From Candidatus Poribacteria bacterium (lineage in GTDB: Bacteria; Poribacteria; WGA-4E; WGA-3G), in NCBI GenBank assembly GCA_007571355.1, contig RKRO01000236.1, forward strand, positions 1-7,265: a DNA stretch of 7,265 nucleotides, written 5' to 3'. The notes beneath the pieces were generated by a model. The model saw only the letters and a list, made by a program, of their open reading frames with translations. It was not told the origin of the DNA and did not search any database. The number at the start of each line of letters is the position of its first letter. Position 1 is the first letter of the stretch. Made by a program: the position numbers and the translations under genes. Below, piece by piece: positions 1 to 5,136 of the stretch.

Positions 1-1
1 T

Positions 2-412
2 GCGGCGGTGTCTGCGGACTTTCTCCCCTTGCGTTTTACCTTGACGGCCGGGCAGCGGCATGATGTCACGCAAGGTCCGGCGTTGATAGCGGACTACACC
101 TGTAAGTCTGTTGTCGCGGATGCTGCCTATGACTCAGACGCTTTTCGGGCAGCGATTACGGACGAAGGAGCAGAAGCCGTGATTCGCCCTCGCAAAAGTC
201 GCGTTGAAGATCGCCCCTATGATAAAGAGGTCTATAAACTTCGCAACGTCATAGAACGTTTTTTTCACCGCTTGAAACAATATCGGCGTGTCGCTACGCG
301 CGATGATAAATACGCCATCCGATACCTCGGCTGCGTCTATTTCGCAGCTATACTTATTACGACTAAAAAATGTAAACACTACCTACCTAATACGTTGCTC
401 TGCCGCCGCTAA
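2..412 (+). CDS. IS5/IS4-type DDE transposase, C-terminal part (5' end outside window)
   Basis: This frame is open from the left window edge, so the N-terminal part lies outside. It encodes the second half of a DDE transposase, which cuts and joins insertion-sequence ends. LRFTLTAGQRHD is typical of the region just before the second catalytic Asp in IS5-group enzymes. That Asp lies in VVADAAYDSD (codon 119-121). The signature Y-2-R-3-E-6-K follows exactly in YKLRNVIERFFHRLK, with the catalytic Glu at 254-256. After RYLGCVYFAAILI the protein should end soon, but the frame continues to a TAA at 410-412. Its last eight codons (including the stop) are antisense to the end of the neighbouring SDR gene, so they are probably not native transposase sequence. 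I see no terminal inverted repeat on this side. The family call is firm; whether the element is intact or active cannot be judged from this half. Confidence 0.85.
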   Translation, partial: AAVSADFLPLRFTLTAGQRHDVTQGPALIADYTCKSVVADAAYDSDAFRAAITDEGAEAVIRPRKSRVEDRPYDKEVYKLRNVIERFFHRLKQYRRVATRDDKYAIRYLGCVYFAAILITTKKCKHYLPNTLLCRR

Positions 413-1133
413 CATCGTAGCATTGTCCTGTCACAAAACTTGCTTCATCCGATGCCAAGAAATTCACAACAGCCGCGACCTCTTCTGGTTTCCCCACGCG
501 CCCTAACGGAATTTTGCCCACCATATAGTCAATTGTAGACTGCGCCATGCCTTCCAATATCGGTGTTTGAATTACAGCAGGCGATACGGCGTTCACCCGG
601 ATGTTATAGTCGGTTACCTCTTTTGCGAGTGCTTTCGTCAGACAGATGACCCCGGCCTTAGAGACCGAATAGGGAATGAGCGTCGGGTTGCCTTCTTTTC
701 CAGCGATAGAGGCGATGTTCACAATCCTGCCGTAATTCTGCGCGATCATCGGTGCAATTACGGCTTTACAACACAGAAAGACACCTGTGAGATTCACACC
801 GATGACGGTATCCCAATCTGTCTCTTCAAGGTGCGTTAGGGGAAGTGTCCGTCCCGCAATTCCGGCGTTGTTGACGAGGATATCAACGCGACGAAAGGTC
901 GAAATGACTTCTTCGACAGCAGCGTTGACTGACGCGGACTGTGAAACATCCGCCTGAAGGGGTAGTCCGTTGCGTCCGATGGCTTCGATCTCCTTCACCA
1001 CCGCTTCAGCGGCTGCGATGTTTAAATCCATGATGGCAACATCGGCTCCGGCGTTCGCAAGTCTCAAGGCGATCGCTTTACCGATGCCTTGTCCTGCTCC
1101 TGTCACAATTGCGATTTTATCCGTTAGATTCAT
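387..1133 (-). CDS. Short-chain dehydrogenase/reductase (SDR), classical type
   Basis: A complete 248-residue classical SDR, an NAD(P)H-dependent cytoplasmic oxidoreductase of the 3-oxoacyl-ACP reductase / sugar or polyol dehydrogenase type. Visible features are the Rossmann glycine motif TGAGQGIG (residues 11-18), NNAG at 88-91 and the catalytic tetrad N114, S142, Y155 and K159 in YSVSK. The C-terminal FVTGQCYDVSGG is typical of the family. D36 at the end of the second beta strand suggests preference for NAD(H) over NADP(H). The substrate cannot be read from sequence. The ATG at 1133 is chosen because GGAGG sits 7 nt upstream; a TTG directly before it would give one more residue with poorer spacing. 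It lies 52 nt downstream of the beta-sandwich repeat gene on the same strand, so co-transcription is likely. Its stop overlaps the end of the convergent transposase frame. Confidence 0.93.
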   Translation of the reverse strand: MNLTDKIAIVTGAGQGIGKAIALRLANAGADVAIMDLNIAAAEAVVKEIEAIGRNGLPLQADVSQSASVNAAVEEVISTFRRVDILVNNAGIAGRTLPLTHLEETDWDTVIGVNLTGVFLCCKAVIAPMIAQNYGRIVNIASIAGKEGNPTLIPYSVSKAGVICLTKALAKEVTDYNIRVNAVSPAVIQTPILEGMAQSTIDYMVGKIPLGRVGKPEEVAAVVNFLASDEASFVTGQCYDVSGGRATY

Positions 1134-1140
1134 CAAAATC

Positions 1141-1145
1141 CCTCC
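1141..1145 (-). promoter_or_regulatory. Ribosome binding site deciding the SDR start
   Basis: The minus strand reads GGAGG here, 7 nt before the ATG at 1133. The adjacent in-frame TTG (1136-1134) would be only 4 nt away, so the ATG is preferred. Confidence 0.7.
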
Positions 1146-1185
1146 CCAGTTCCCAAAAATTGTCTTATTTAACGCCAGTCATCTT

Positions 1186-2412
1186 TTACTCTCCGATCAC
1201 AACGCCGTATTGCCCAACAACGGCCCCTTTGTGTCCCCTCTGATAGTGGAGGTGCCGTTCACCGACAATGGGTTGCGTGCTTTGGACTTCAAGGGAGCCG
1301 CGGACATTTCCCATTGCGGCTTCGTCTACATCGGCACAACAGTTCGGTTTAATATTACGATGCAGCTGCCTACGAATATCGCCTCGTTTATTCCGGACGA
1401 TGATGTTGACGAGTGCGTTGGTTTCGCCGACATTGAGGAACCGGAACCAGTCTCTCGCGCCGCTTGCGATTTCTGGGAAAAAGAGTCGGATCCCGACCTG
1501 TCCACCTTCTTCGGATGCTCCGGGTAGATCGACGATCGCGGTGCCGCTGTGCATGTGCCGCTCCGCAACGATGGGCTGCTCAGCGGTGATTTTTACAGAG
1601 GATTTGATTTTAATATCCTCCATTTTCGGCATCCAACATTCAAAAGGGTCTAATTCGCGCTGCATTGTATTTACAGGTTTACCGGTTCCATCTTCATGTG
1701 CGATCAGTGTAACTTCCCCTCTTTCTCTGCCGACATTCACGATGATTGCCCAATCTCGCCATGCCGGTCCTGTTTCAGGAAAATAGAGCGTGCGCGGGGC
1801 ATCCCCAATCACCTGCCCGTACTGCCCGACGCAGGTCTTGCCCCCCTGATAGTGGAGGTGTCTTTCTCCAACAATCGGCTGTGTGCTTTGGACCTCGAGC
1901 GTGCCTGTAACGTTTCCCATAATGCCTTCGCTAATATCCCAGCAGCACATTGGCTTGATTCTGTGGTGGTGCTGCCGTATCGTATCGCCGCGTCTGTTCC
2001 GAACAATGATGTTTACCAAGGCATCGACCTCACCGACGTTTAGAAACCGGAACCAGTCGAGTGCTCCGGGTACCAATTCTGGGAAGAAGAGTCGCAGCCC
2101 GACGGTCTCATATTCTTCCGCAGCACCGACAAAATCAAGGATGTTCGGGTCTTTGTGCATGTGCCGCTCTGCCACAATCGGCTGATCCGCGGAAAACTGC
2201 ATCGAAGAATTCTGTTTAACTGCCTCAACATTTGGGGTCCAGCACTCAAATGGGCTTATTTCTTTCTCATCCGACCACGTCGGTTGCCCGTTACCTGCGT
2301 GTCGGGCAATTATATTCACGCGTGTCTCTTCGGTTCCAACGTTAATAACTTGAACCCAATCCTCCCACTGGGGACCTACCTCTGGAAAATAAAGCGTTGT
2401 TGCACCTGCCAT
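1186..2412 (-). CDS. Tandem beta-sandwich repeat protein of unknown function (A-B-A-B units)
   Basis: A complete 408-residue protein I cannot assign to a function. It contains four related units of about 80 residues: A1 (7-86), B1 (106-188), A2 (209-288) and B2 (309-390). A units run LYFPE..GP.W.DW...VNVG, then PFECW.P, then QPIVAERHMH. B units run LFFPE...GA.DWFRFLNVGE, then IKP.CC.D, then QPIVGERHLHY and VGQYG.VIG. The layout (FPE/FAE, then a x-NVG/NPG strand, then PIVxER) resembles bacterial beta-sandwich repeats ending in PIVAERPMY, and more remotely the Anabaena sensory rhodopsin transducer fold. That link is inference. ERH(M/L)H replaces the usual Pro-Met-Tyr ending. The start is firm: the minus strand has AGGAGGA 4 nt upstream and an in-frame TAA directly before the ATG. 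No signal peptide, membrane segment or anchor is visible, so a cytoplasmic location is implied. The SDR gene follows on the same strand. Confidence 0.85.
   Translation of the reverse strand: MAGATTLYFPEVGPQWEDWVQVINVGTEETRVNIIARHAGNGQPTWSDEKEISPFECWTPNVEAVKQNSSMQFSADQPIVAERHMHKDPNILDFVGAAEEYETVGLRLFFPELVPGALDWFRFLNVGEVDALVNIIVRNRRGDTIRQHHHRIKPMCCWDISEGIMGNVTGTLEVQSTQPIVGERHLHYQGGKTCVGQYGQVIGDAPRTLYFPETGPAWRDWAIIVNVGRERGEVTLIAHEDGTGKPVNTMQRELDPFECWMPKMEDIKIKSSVKITAEQPIVAERHMHSGTAIVDLPGASEEGGQVGIRLFFPEIASGARDWFRFLNVGETNALVNIIVRNKRGDIRRQLHRNIKPNCCADVDEAAMGNVRGSLEVQSTQPIVGERHLHYQRGHKGAVVGQYGVVIGE
1189..1788 (-). repeat. Second copy of the coding duplication (units A2-B2)
   Basis: Residues 209-408 of the repeat protein. 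It keeps the A-B order of the first copy. The stretch around QPIVGERHLHYQ and LEVQSTQ is identical or nearly so at protein level in both copies, while the connecting loops (for example residues 289-307) differ in sequence and slightly in content. Confidence 0.85.
1789..2394 (-). repeat. First copy of a 606-bp coding duplication (units A1-B1)
   Basis: Residues 7-208 of the repeat protein. Equivalent positions in the second copy are exactly 202 residues apart: LYFPE at 7 and 209, LFFPE at 108 and 310. The nucleotide sequences have clearly drifted, so the duplication is old rather than recent. Confidence 0.85.
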
Positions 2413-2455
2413 TTATTCCTCCTATTTAAAAAGAAAATCTTTAAAACAAAATTCT

Positions 2456-2485
2456 ATTTTACCGAAATGTGCAACGGTAAATCAA
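2456..2485 (-). promoter_or_regulatory. Possible promoter of the repeat-protein/SDR operon with overlapping dyad
   Basis: On the minus strand TTGATT (2485-2480) and TAAAAT (2461-2456) are separated by 18 bp, a fair sigma-70-like match upstream of the repeat-protein gene. Within the same stretch a perfect 7-bp inverted repeat, TTTACCG (2458-2464) and CGGTAAA (2475-2481) with a 10-nt spacer, spans the promoter and could be an operator. A third related half site, TTGCCGTT, follows just to the right. The region is AT-rich, so the -10 match could be chance. Confidence 0.3.
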
Positions 2486-2521
2486 ATATATTGTCATCGG
2501 TCTTGCCGTTACTATTTTAAC

Positions 2522-2550
2522 TTGCATTTATTTAGATTTGCCACTATAAT
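2522..2550 (+). promoter_or_regulatory. Sigma-70-like promoter of phhB and the oxidoreductase
   Basis: A perfect TATAAT (2545-2550) lies 17 bp after TTGCAT (2522-2527). A start near 2557 would give a leader of about 115 nt before phhB. I see no riboswitch or terminator-like structure in that leader. Confidence 0.55.
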
Positions 2551-2670
2551 TTTCCCGATTCCACTTAGGTGTCTATAGCCTATGCCTTAAGTACGCTAAA
2601 GAGACTTGAACGGATACGACACGGCGCAACAGATTCTACAATTCTCACAACACCTTGAGGAGAAATTTTA

Positions 2671-2958
2671 ATGGCAGCAAAAAAATTAACGGATGCACAA
2701 ATCCAAGAAAACCTCACACATGTTGACGGTTGGACTATTGAAGAGGGTAAACTGCACAAAGAATTTCAGTTCGATACCTTCGTCTCGGCGTTCGGTTTCA
2801 TGACGCAACTCGCCTTAGTGGCTGAATCGCTGAACCACCATCCCGAATGGTTCAACGTCTACAACCGTGTGACAATAGACCTAACGACGCACGATGCTGG
2901 CGGCATCAGTGAACTCGACTTCCAGTGGGCAAAACAGGCGGATGCAATGCGTGGTTAA
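2671..2958 (+). CDS. phhB: Pterin-4a-carbinolamine dehydratase
   Basis: A complete 95-residue PCD/DCoH protein, the normal length for the family. It dehydrates 4a-hydroxytetrahydropterin to the quinonoid dihydropterin, recycling the pterin cofactor used by aromatic amino acid hydroxylases. The active-site block is intact: ESLNHHPEW at residues 52-60 with H56 and H57, then NVYNRVTIDL, and T-H74-D75 followed by GGIS and D83. The ATG is well placed, 8 nt after GAGGAG. No phenylalanine hydroxylase is in the window, so the partner reaction is not local; stand-alone PCD-like proteins are known in bacteria, some linked to molybdenum cofactor enzymes. The oxidoreductase gene begins 31 nt downstream and is probably in the same transcript. 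The symbol is given by family; the family call is secure, the physiological role is not. Confidence 0.95.
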   Translation: MAAKKLTDAQIQENLTHVDGWTIEEGKLHKEFQFDTFVSAFGFMTQLALVAESLNHHPEWFNVYNRVTIDLTTHDAGGISELDFQWAKQADAMRG

Positions 2959-2980
2959 ATCAATCTCAATCGGTAGACAT

Positions 2981-2985
2981 GGAGG
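2981..2985 (+). promoter_or_regulatory. Ribosome binding site deciding the oxidoreductase start
   Basis: GGAGG sits 4 nt before the ATG at 2990. The frame is open further upstream to 2894, but that extension would overlap phhB, has no such site and lacks family-like sequence. Confidence 0.7.
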
Positions 2986-2989
2986 AAAT

Positions 2990-4063
2990 ATGCGTCAGAA
3001 AACGTATCGTGCAGCGGCGATCGGGCATACCGGTGCTGGCAACTTTGGACACGGACTACACACCCCATACAAAGCGATAGAAAACGTCGAATTTATTGCT
3101 GTCTCTGACCCAGACGATGCCGGTAGAGCAAAGGCGGCAGCTGAGGCAGGCGCACAACGCAGCTACGCCGATTATCGGGACATGCTCGAAAAAGAGACCC
3201 TCGACATCGTAAGCGTCTGTCCGCGTTGGACAGTGGAACATCTCGATATGATAACTGCCTGTCTTGAAGCAGGTTGCCACGTTTACACGGAGAAACCGAT
3301 GACAGCATCGCTCGCTGAGGGTGATAAGATCGTTGAAACAGCGAAAGCACGTGGTTTAAAAGTCGCTGTTGCACATCAGGCGGTCTATCTTCCCGCCACG
3401 CACGCCATCAAACAGATGCTTGACGATGGGAAAATCGGTACTATCCAGGCCTTTTATGCCAGTGGTAAGCAGGACCATCGCGGGGGCGGCGAGGATATGA
3501 TTGTTCTGGGAACGCACCTATTCAATATGATGCGCTTCCTTGTCGGTGATGTCGCGTGGATGCAGTCCCACGTAACCGCAAACGGCGAAGAAATCGCTTA
3601 TGGCGACGATCACAAACCGACAGAACCTGTGGGACCTGTCGCTGGCGACTGTATCAACAGTTATTTTGCTTTCAAAAGCGGGGTTTCAGGCTTCTTTACG
3701 TCTCGGAGAGATCAGGCTGGCTCCGGCAGATACGGTATGGAGATCGTCGGCAGCGACGGTATATTCTCGATCCGCGGCGATGTCGCAAACCGACTCATGG
3801 TCTACCCCTATCCGGTGCTGGTACCTTCACATCCAGATCAAGCGTGGGAAGGGATGGATTTAGATCAGACACCTTTCTCGAAAGGCAATGAACTTGCAAT
3901 TCGTGATCTCATTGCTGCTGTTGAAAACGATCGGAAACCGATTTCCGCCGCCGAGGATGCCGTCGCCGCGCTTGAAATGATCCTCGGTGCTTATGAATCC
4001 CAACTTTCTGGACAGCGTGTCTCTTTTCCGATGGCGAACCGCGAACACCCATTGCGGAGGTAA
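2990..4063 (+). CDS. Gfo/Idh/MocA family NAD(P)-dependent oxidoreductase
   Basis: A complete 357-residue protein of the usual family length. These enzymes oxidise or reduce sugars, inositols and related polyols with NAD(P) in the cytoplasm. The N-terminal Rossmann fold shows AAIGHTGAGNFGH (residues 9-21, a longer glycine loop than the usual GxGxxG) and an acidic D40 at the end of the second strand, which favours NAD(H). The family hallmark EKP is at 101-103 in VYTEKPM. In the C-terminal alpha/beta domain, LGTHLFNMMRF (173-183) supplies the conserved His (H176). K160 and H163 in GKQDHRGGG are likely near the substrate. The substrate cannot be predicted; such genes are often amplified in environmental bacteria that degrade unusual sugars. 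The start at 2990 follows a GGAGG site. It probably shares a transcript with phhB, 31 nt upstream, but no functional link between the two is established. Confidence 0.93.
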   Translation: MRQKTYRAAAIGHTGAGNFGHGLHTPYKAIENVEFIAVSDPDDAGRAKAAAEAGAQRSYADYRDMLEKETLDIVSVCPRWTVEHLDMITACLEAGCHVYTEKPMTASLAEGDKIVETAKARGLKVAVAHQAVYLPATHAIKQMLDDGKIGTIQAFYASGKQDHRGGGEDMIVLGTHLFNMMRFLVGDVAWMQSHVTANGEEIAYGDDHKPTEPVGPVAGDCINSYFAFKSGVSGFFTSRRDQAGSGRYGMEIVGSDGIFSIRGDVANRLMVYPYPVLVPSHPDQAWEGMDLDQTPFSKGNELAIRDLIAAVENDRKPISAAEDAVAALEMILGAYESQLSGQRVSFPMANREHPLRR

Positions 4064-4096
4064 TTCGGTAATTCCTTGTAGCAGTCTGGTGCCCTT

Positions 4097-4140
4097 CCCA
4101 GTAACGGGTGGGGCCCCGGTTGCCAACCGCACCTACTGGG
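4097..4140. repeat. Compound inverted repeat with one-sided bulges
   Basis: Three nested stems share one continuous 3' arm (4125-4140). CCCAGTA (4097-4103) pairs with TACTGGG (4134-4140), GGTG (4107-4110) with CACC (4130-4133), and CGGTT (4117-4121) with AACCG (4125-4129) around a GCC loop. The 5' arm has bulges ACG (4104-4106) and GGGCCC (4111-4116); the 3' arm has none. It lies in the 120-bp convergent gap between the oxidoreductase and the kinase-like gene. No T-run follows on either strand, so it is not a standard intrinsic terminator, although it might stop or stabilise both transcripts. A REP-like dispersed element is another possibility. Confidence 0.65.
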
Positions 4141-4183
4141 CAGGCGGAACATAGAATGACCGAATCCAATTCCGCCAATCTGG

Positions 4184-4900
4184 TTACACCGGCACCATCT
4201 GCCGAACCCCGTTTTCATAGTGGACCTGATAATCTCCGTCCGGGACGTCCATCGCACGCACAGCGAGTTCTCCGAATGTAATCAGCGGTTCGGAGAGCCG
4301 GAGCAGCTCGTCAAGTGATTCGGTCGGGGTTTTGTCTGTTGTATCCAACACAATCTTGCGTCCATTTTGCGTAAACAGAGACCTGTCAATCTCCTCTTGA
4401 AAAAGGCGTTTGAGTGTCGGAATATCGGCTTTTTTGATAATCTGGTATTCGTGTGGATCTGTTTCCATCCGTTCCGCAATTGCTGCGTCATCGGCGGTCA
4501 GATGGATCATGACGACATCCGGCAACCGCGCTTCAATCACCTGTGTTTCATAACCGCGCTGCGCATTGATATGATACTTGGCGTAATACGGGCTTTCAGG
4601 ATCGTCGCCGTAAAAGGACGAATAAACGAGCTCCTCAATGTGCCAACCGGCGATCATCGTATTCGGATAGTTTTTGATAACTTCAACGTGATACTGGAGT
4701 TGCATCCGTTGCATCCGCTCTTTCACATCATCGGGGAAATTCACGTATGCCGCCCTCGATTCTGGACTCAGCGTTGAATCCGGGATCGTAAAATGATCGT
4801 CCACGTGAACCCGTAACTGCCGGTGCCGATAGTAGTCGGTCAATAGATTGACTAACGTCGATTTTCCTGCATACTCAATGCCGACAAAGATACATCTCAT
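4184..4900 (-). CDS. P-loop kinase-like protein (deoxynucleoside/thymidylate kinase fold)
   Basis: A complete 238-residue protein with a Walker A loop at its very N-terminus, G7-IEYA-GKST (residues 7-15), after the strand RCIFV. VDDHF (33-37) sits where nucleoside and nucleotide kinases carry the acidic residue of the second strand. GWHIEELVYSSFYGD (85-99) and PDVVMIHLTADDAAIAERM (127-145) resemble the substrate-binding and pDlviyL-type strands of thymidylate and deoxynucleoside kinases. The charged stretch 146-172 could be the lid. The short tail (218-238) looks like a beta hairpin. It most likely phosphorylates a nucleoside, nucleotide or other small molecule with ATP; the substrate is unknown. 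The ATG at 4900 is chosen because GAGGT lies 7 nt upstream and the protein then begins directly with the strand before the P-loop. A longer frame from 5008 adds 36 unconvincing residues. It is divergent from the restriction-modification gene. Confidence 0.8.
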   Translation of the reverse strand: MRCIFVGIEYAGKSTLVNLLTDYYRHRQLRVHVDDHFTIPDSTLSPESRAAYVNFPDDVKERMQRMQLQYHVEVIKNYPNTMIAGWHIEELVYSSFYGDDPESPYYAKYHINAQRGYETQVIEARLPDVVMIHLTADDAAIAERMETDPHEYQIIKKADIPTLKRLFQEEIDRSLFTQNGRKIVLDTTDKTPTESLDELLRLSEPLITFGELAVRAMDVPDGDYQVHYENGVRQMVPV

Positions 4901-4907
4901 AAGAAAG

Positions 4908-4912
4908 ACCTC
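4908..4912 (-). promoter_or_regulatory. Ribosome binding site deciding the kinase-like gene start
   Basis: The minus strand reads GAGGT here, 7 nt before the ATG at 4900. This favours the short form over an in-frame start at 5008. Confidence 0.65.
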
Positions 4913-4947
4913 GCGTAAGTTAAAGATTAATCTACTGTGGTGCCTGC

Positions 4948-4970
4948 TTCCCTTATAGATACTATGGGAA
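4948..4970. repeat. Small hairpin or dyad in the divergent intergenic region
   Basis: TTCCC (4948-4952) pairs with GGGAA (4966-4970), and inside it ATAG (4955-4958) with CTAT (4962-4965) around an ATA loop; TT at 4953-4954 is unpaired. It lies in the presumed leader of the kinase-like gene and could be an operator or an RNA hairpin. Nothing else shows its role. Confidence 0.35.
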
Positions 4971-5044
4971 ACCTCTTGACTTACCACACCCTGTTTTATA
5001 TTTATCACGAAATCAGAAAAATGTCAAGCATAAGCATTACGGGC

Positions 5045-5073
5045 TTGCACTTGAAACAGAAAAGGTGTATAAT
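5045..5073 (+). promoter_or_regulatory. Sigma-70-like promoter of the restriction-modification gene
   Basis: TATAAT (5068-5073) lies 17 bp after TTGCAC (5045-5050), giving a transcript start near 5080 and a leader of about 57 nt. The -35 shares TTGCA with the phhB promoter. A second, poorer possibility is TTGACT (4976-4981), whose best -10 matches are either degenerate or badly spaced. Confidence 0.5.
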
Positions 5074-5136
5074 GCCCAATAGGACTTGCATAAATGTCTT
5101 TAAAAATTTTCAGGATTGCTGACCGGAAAGTAAAAT

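Noticed and set aside
970..1786. Open frames on the plus strand opposite the repeat protein and SDR
   Set aside because: They mirror coding sequence of well supported minus-strand genes, and their translations show no family features.
1189..2394. Recent tandem duplication or assembly artefact
   Set aside because: The two copies have diverged clearly at nucleotide level and differ in loop sequence, so this is an old, real duplication.
2894..2989. Longer oxidoreductase start overlapping phhB
   Set aside because: The extension is phhB coding DNA read in another frame, and the ATG at 2990 has GGAGG just upstream.
4097..4140. Intrinsic terminator
   Set aside because: The stem is strong, but no run of T follows on either strand and the bulges are atypical.
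4097..4140. Integron attC site
   Set aside because: The GTTRRRY / RYYYAAC core boxes are absent and no gene cassette layout or integrase is in the window.
4976..5004. Promoter TTGACT with TATATT or TATTTA
   Set aside because: TATATT is only 15 bp away and TATTTA, at 17 bp, matches poorly; the promoter at 5045-5073 is better.
4901..5008. N-terminal extension of the kinase-like protein from an ATG at 5008
   Set aside because: The added 36 residues are not family-like, and the ATG at 4900 has a good ribosome binding site and begins directly with the strand before the P-loop.
4937..5122. Small plus-strand frame in the divergent intergenic region
   Set aside because: It has no ribosome binding site of note, contains the promoter elements, and its translation looks random.
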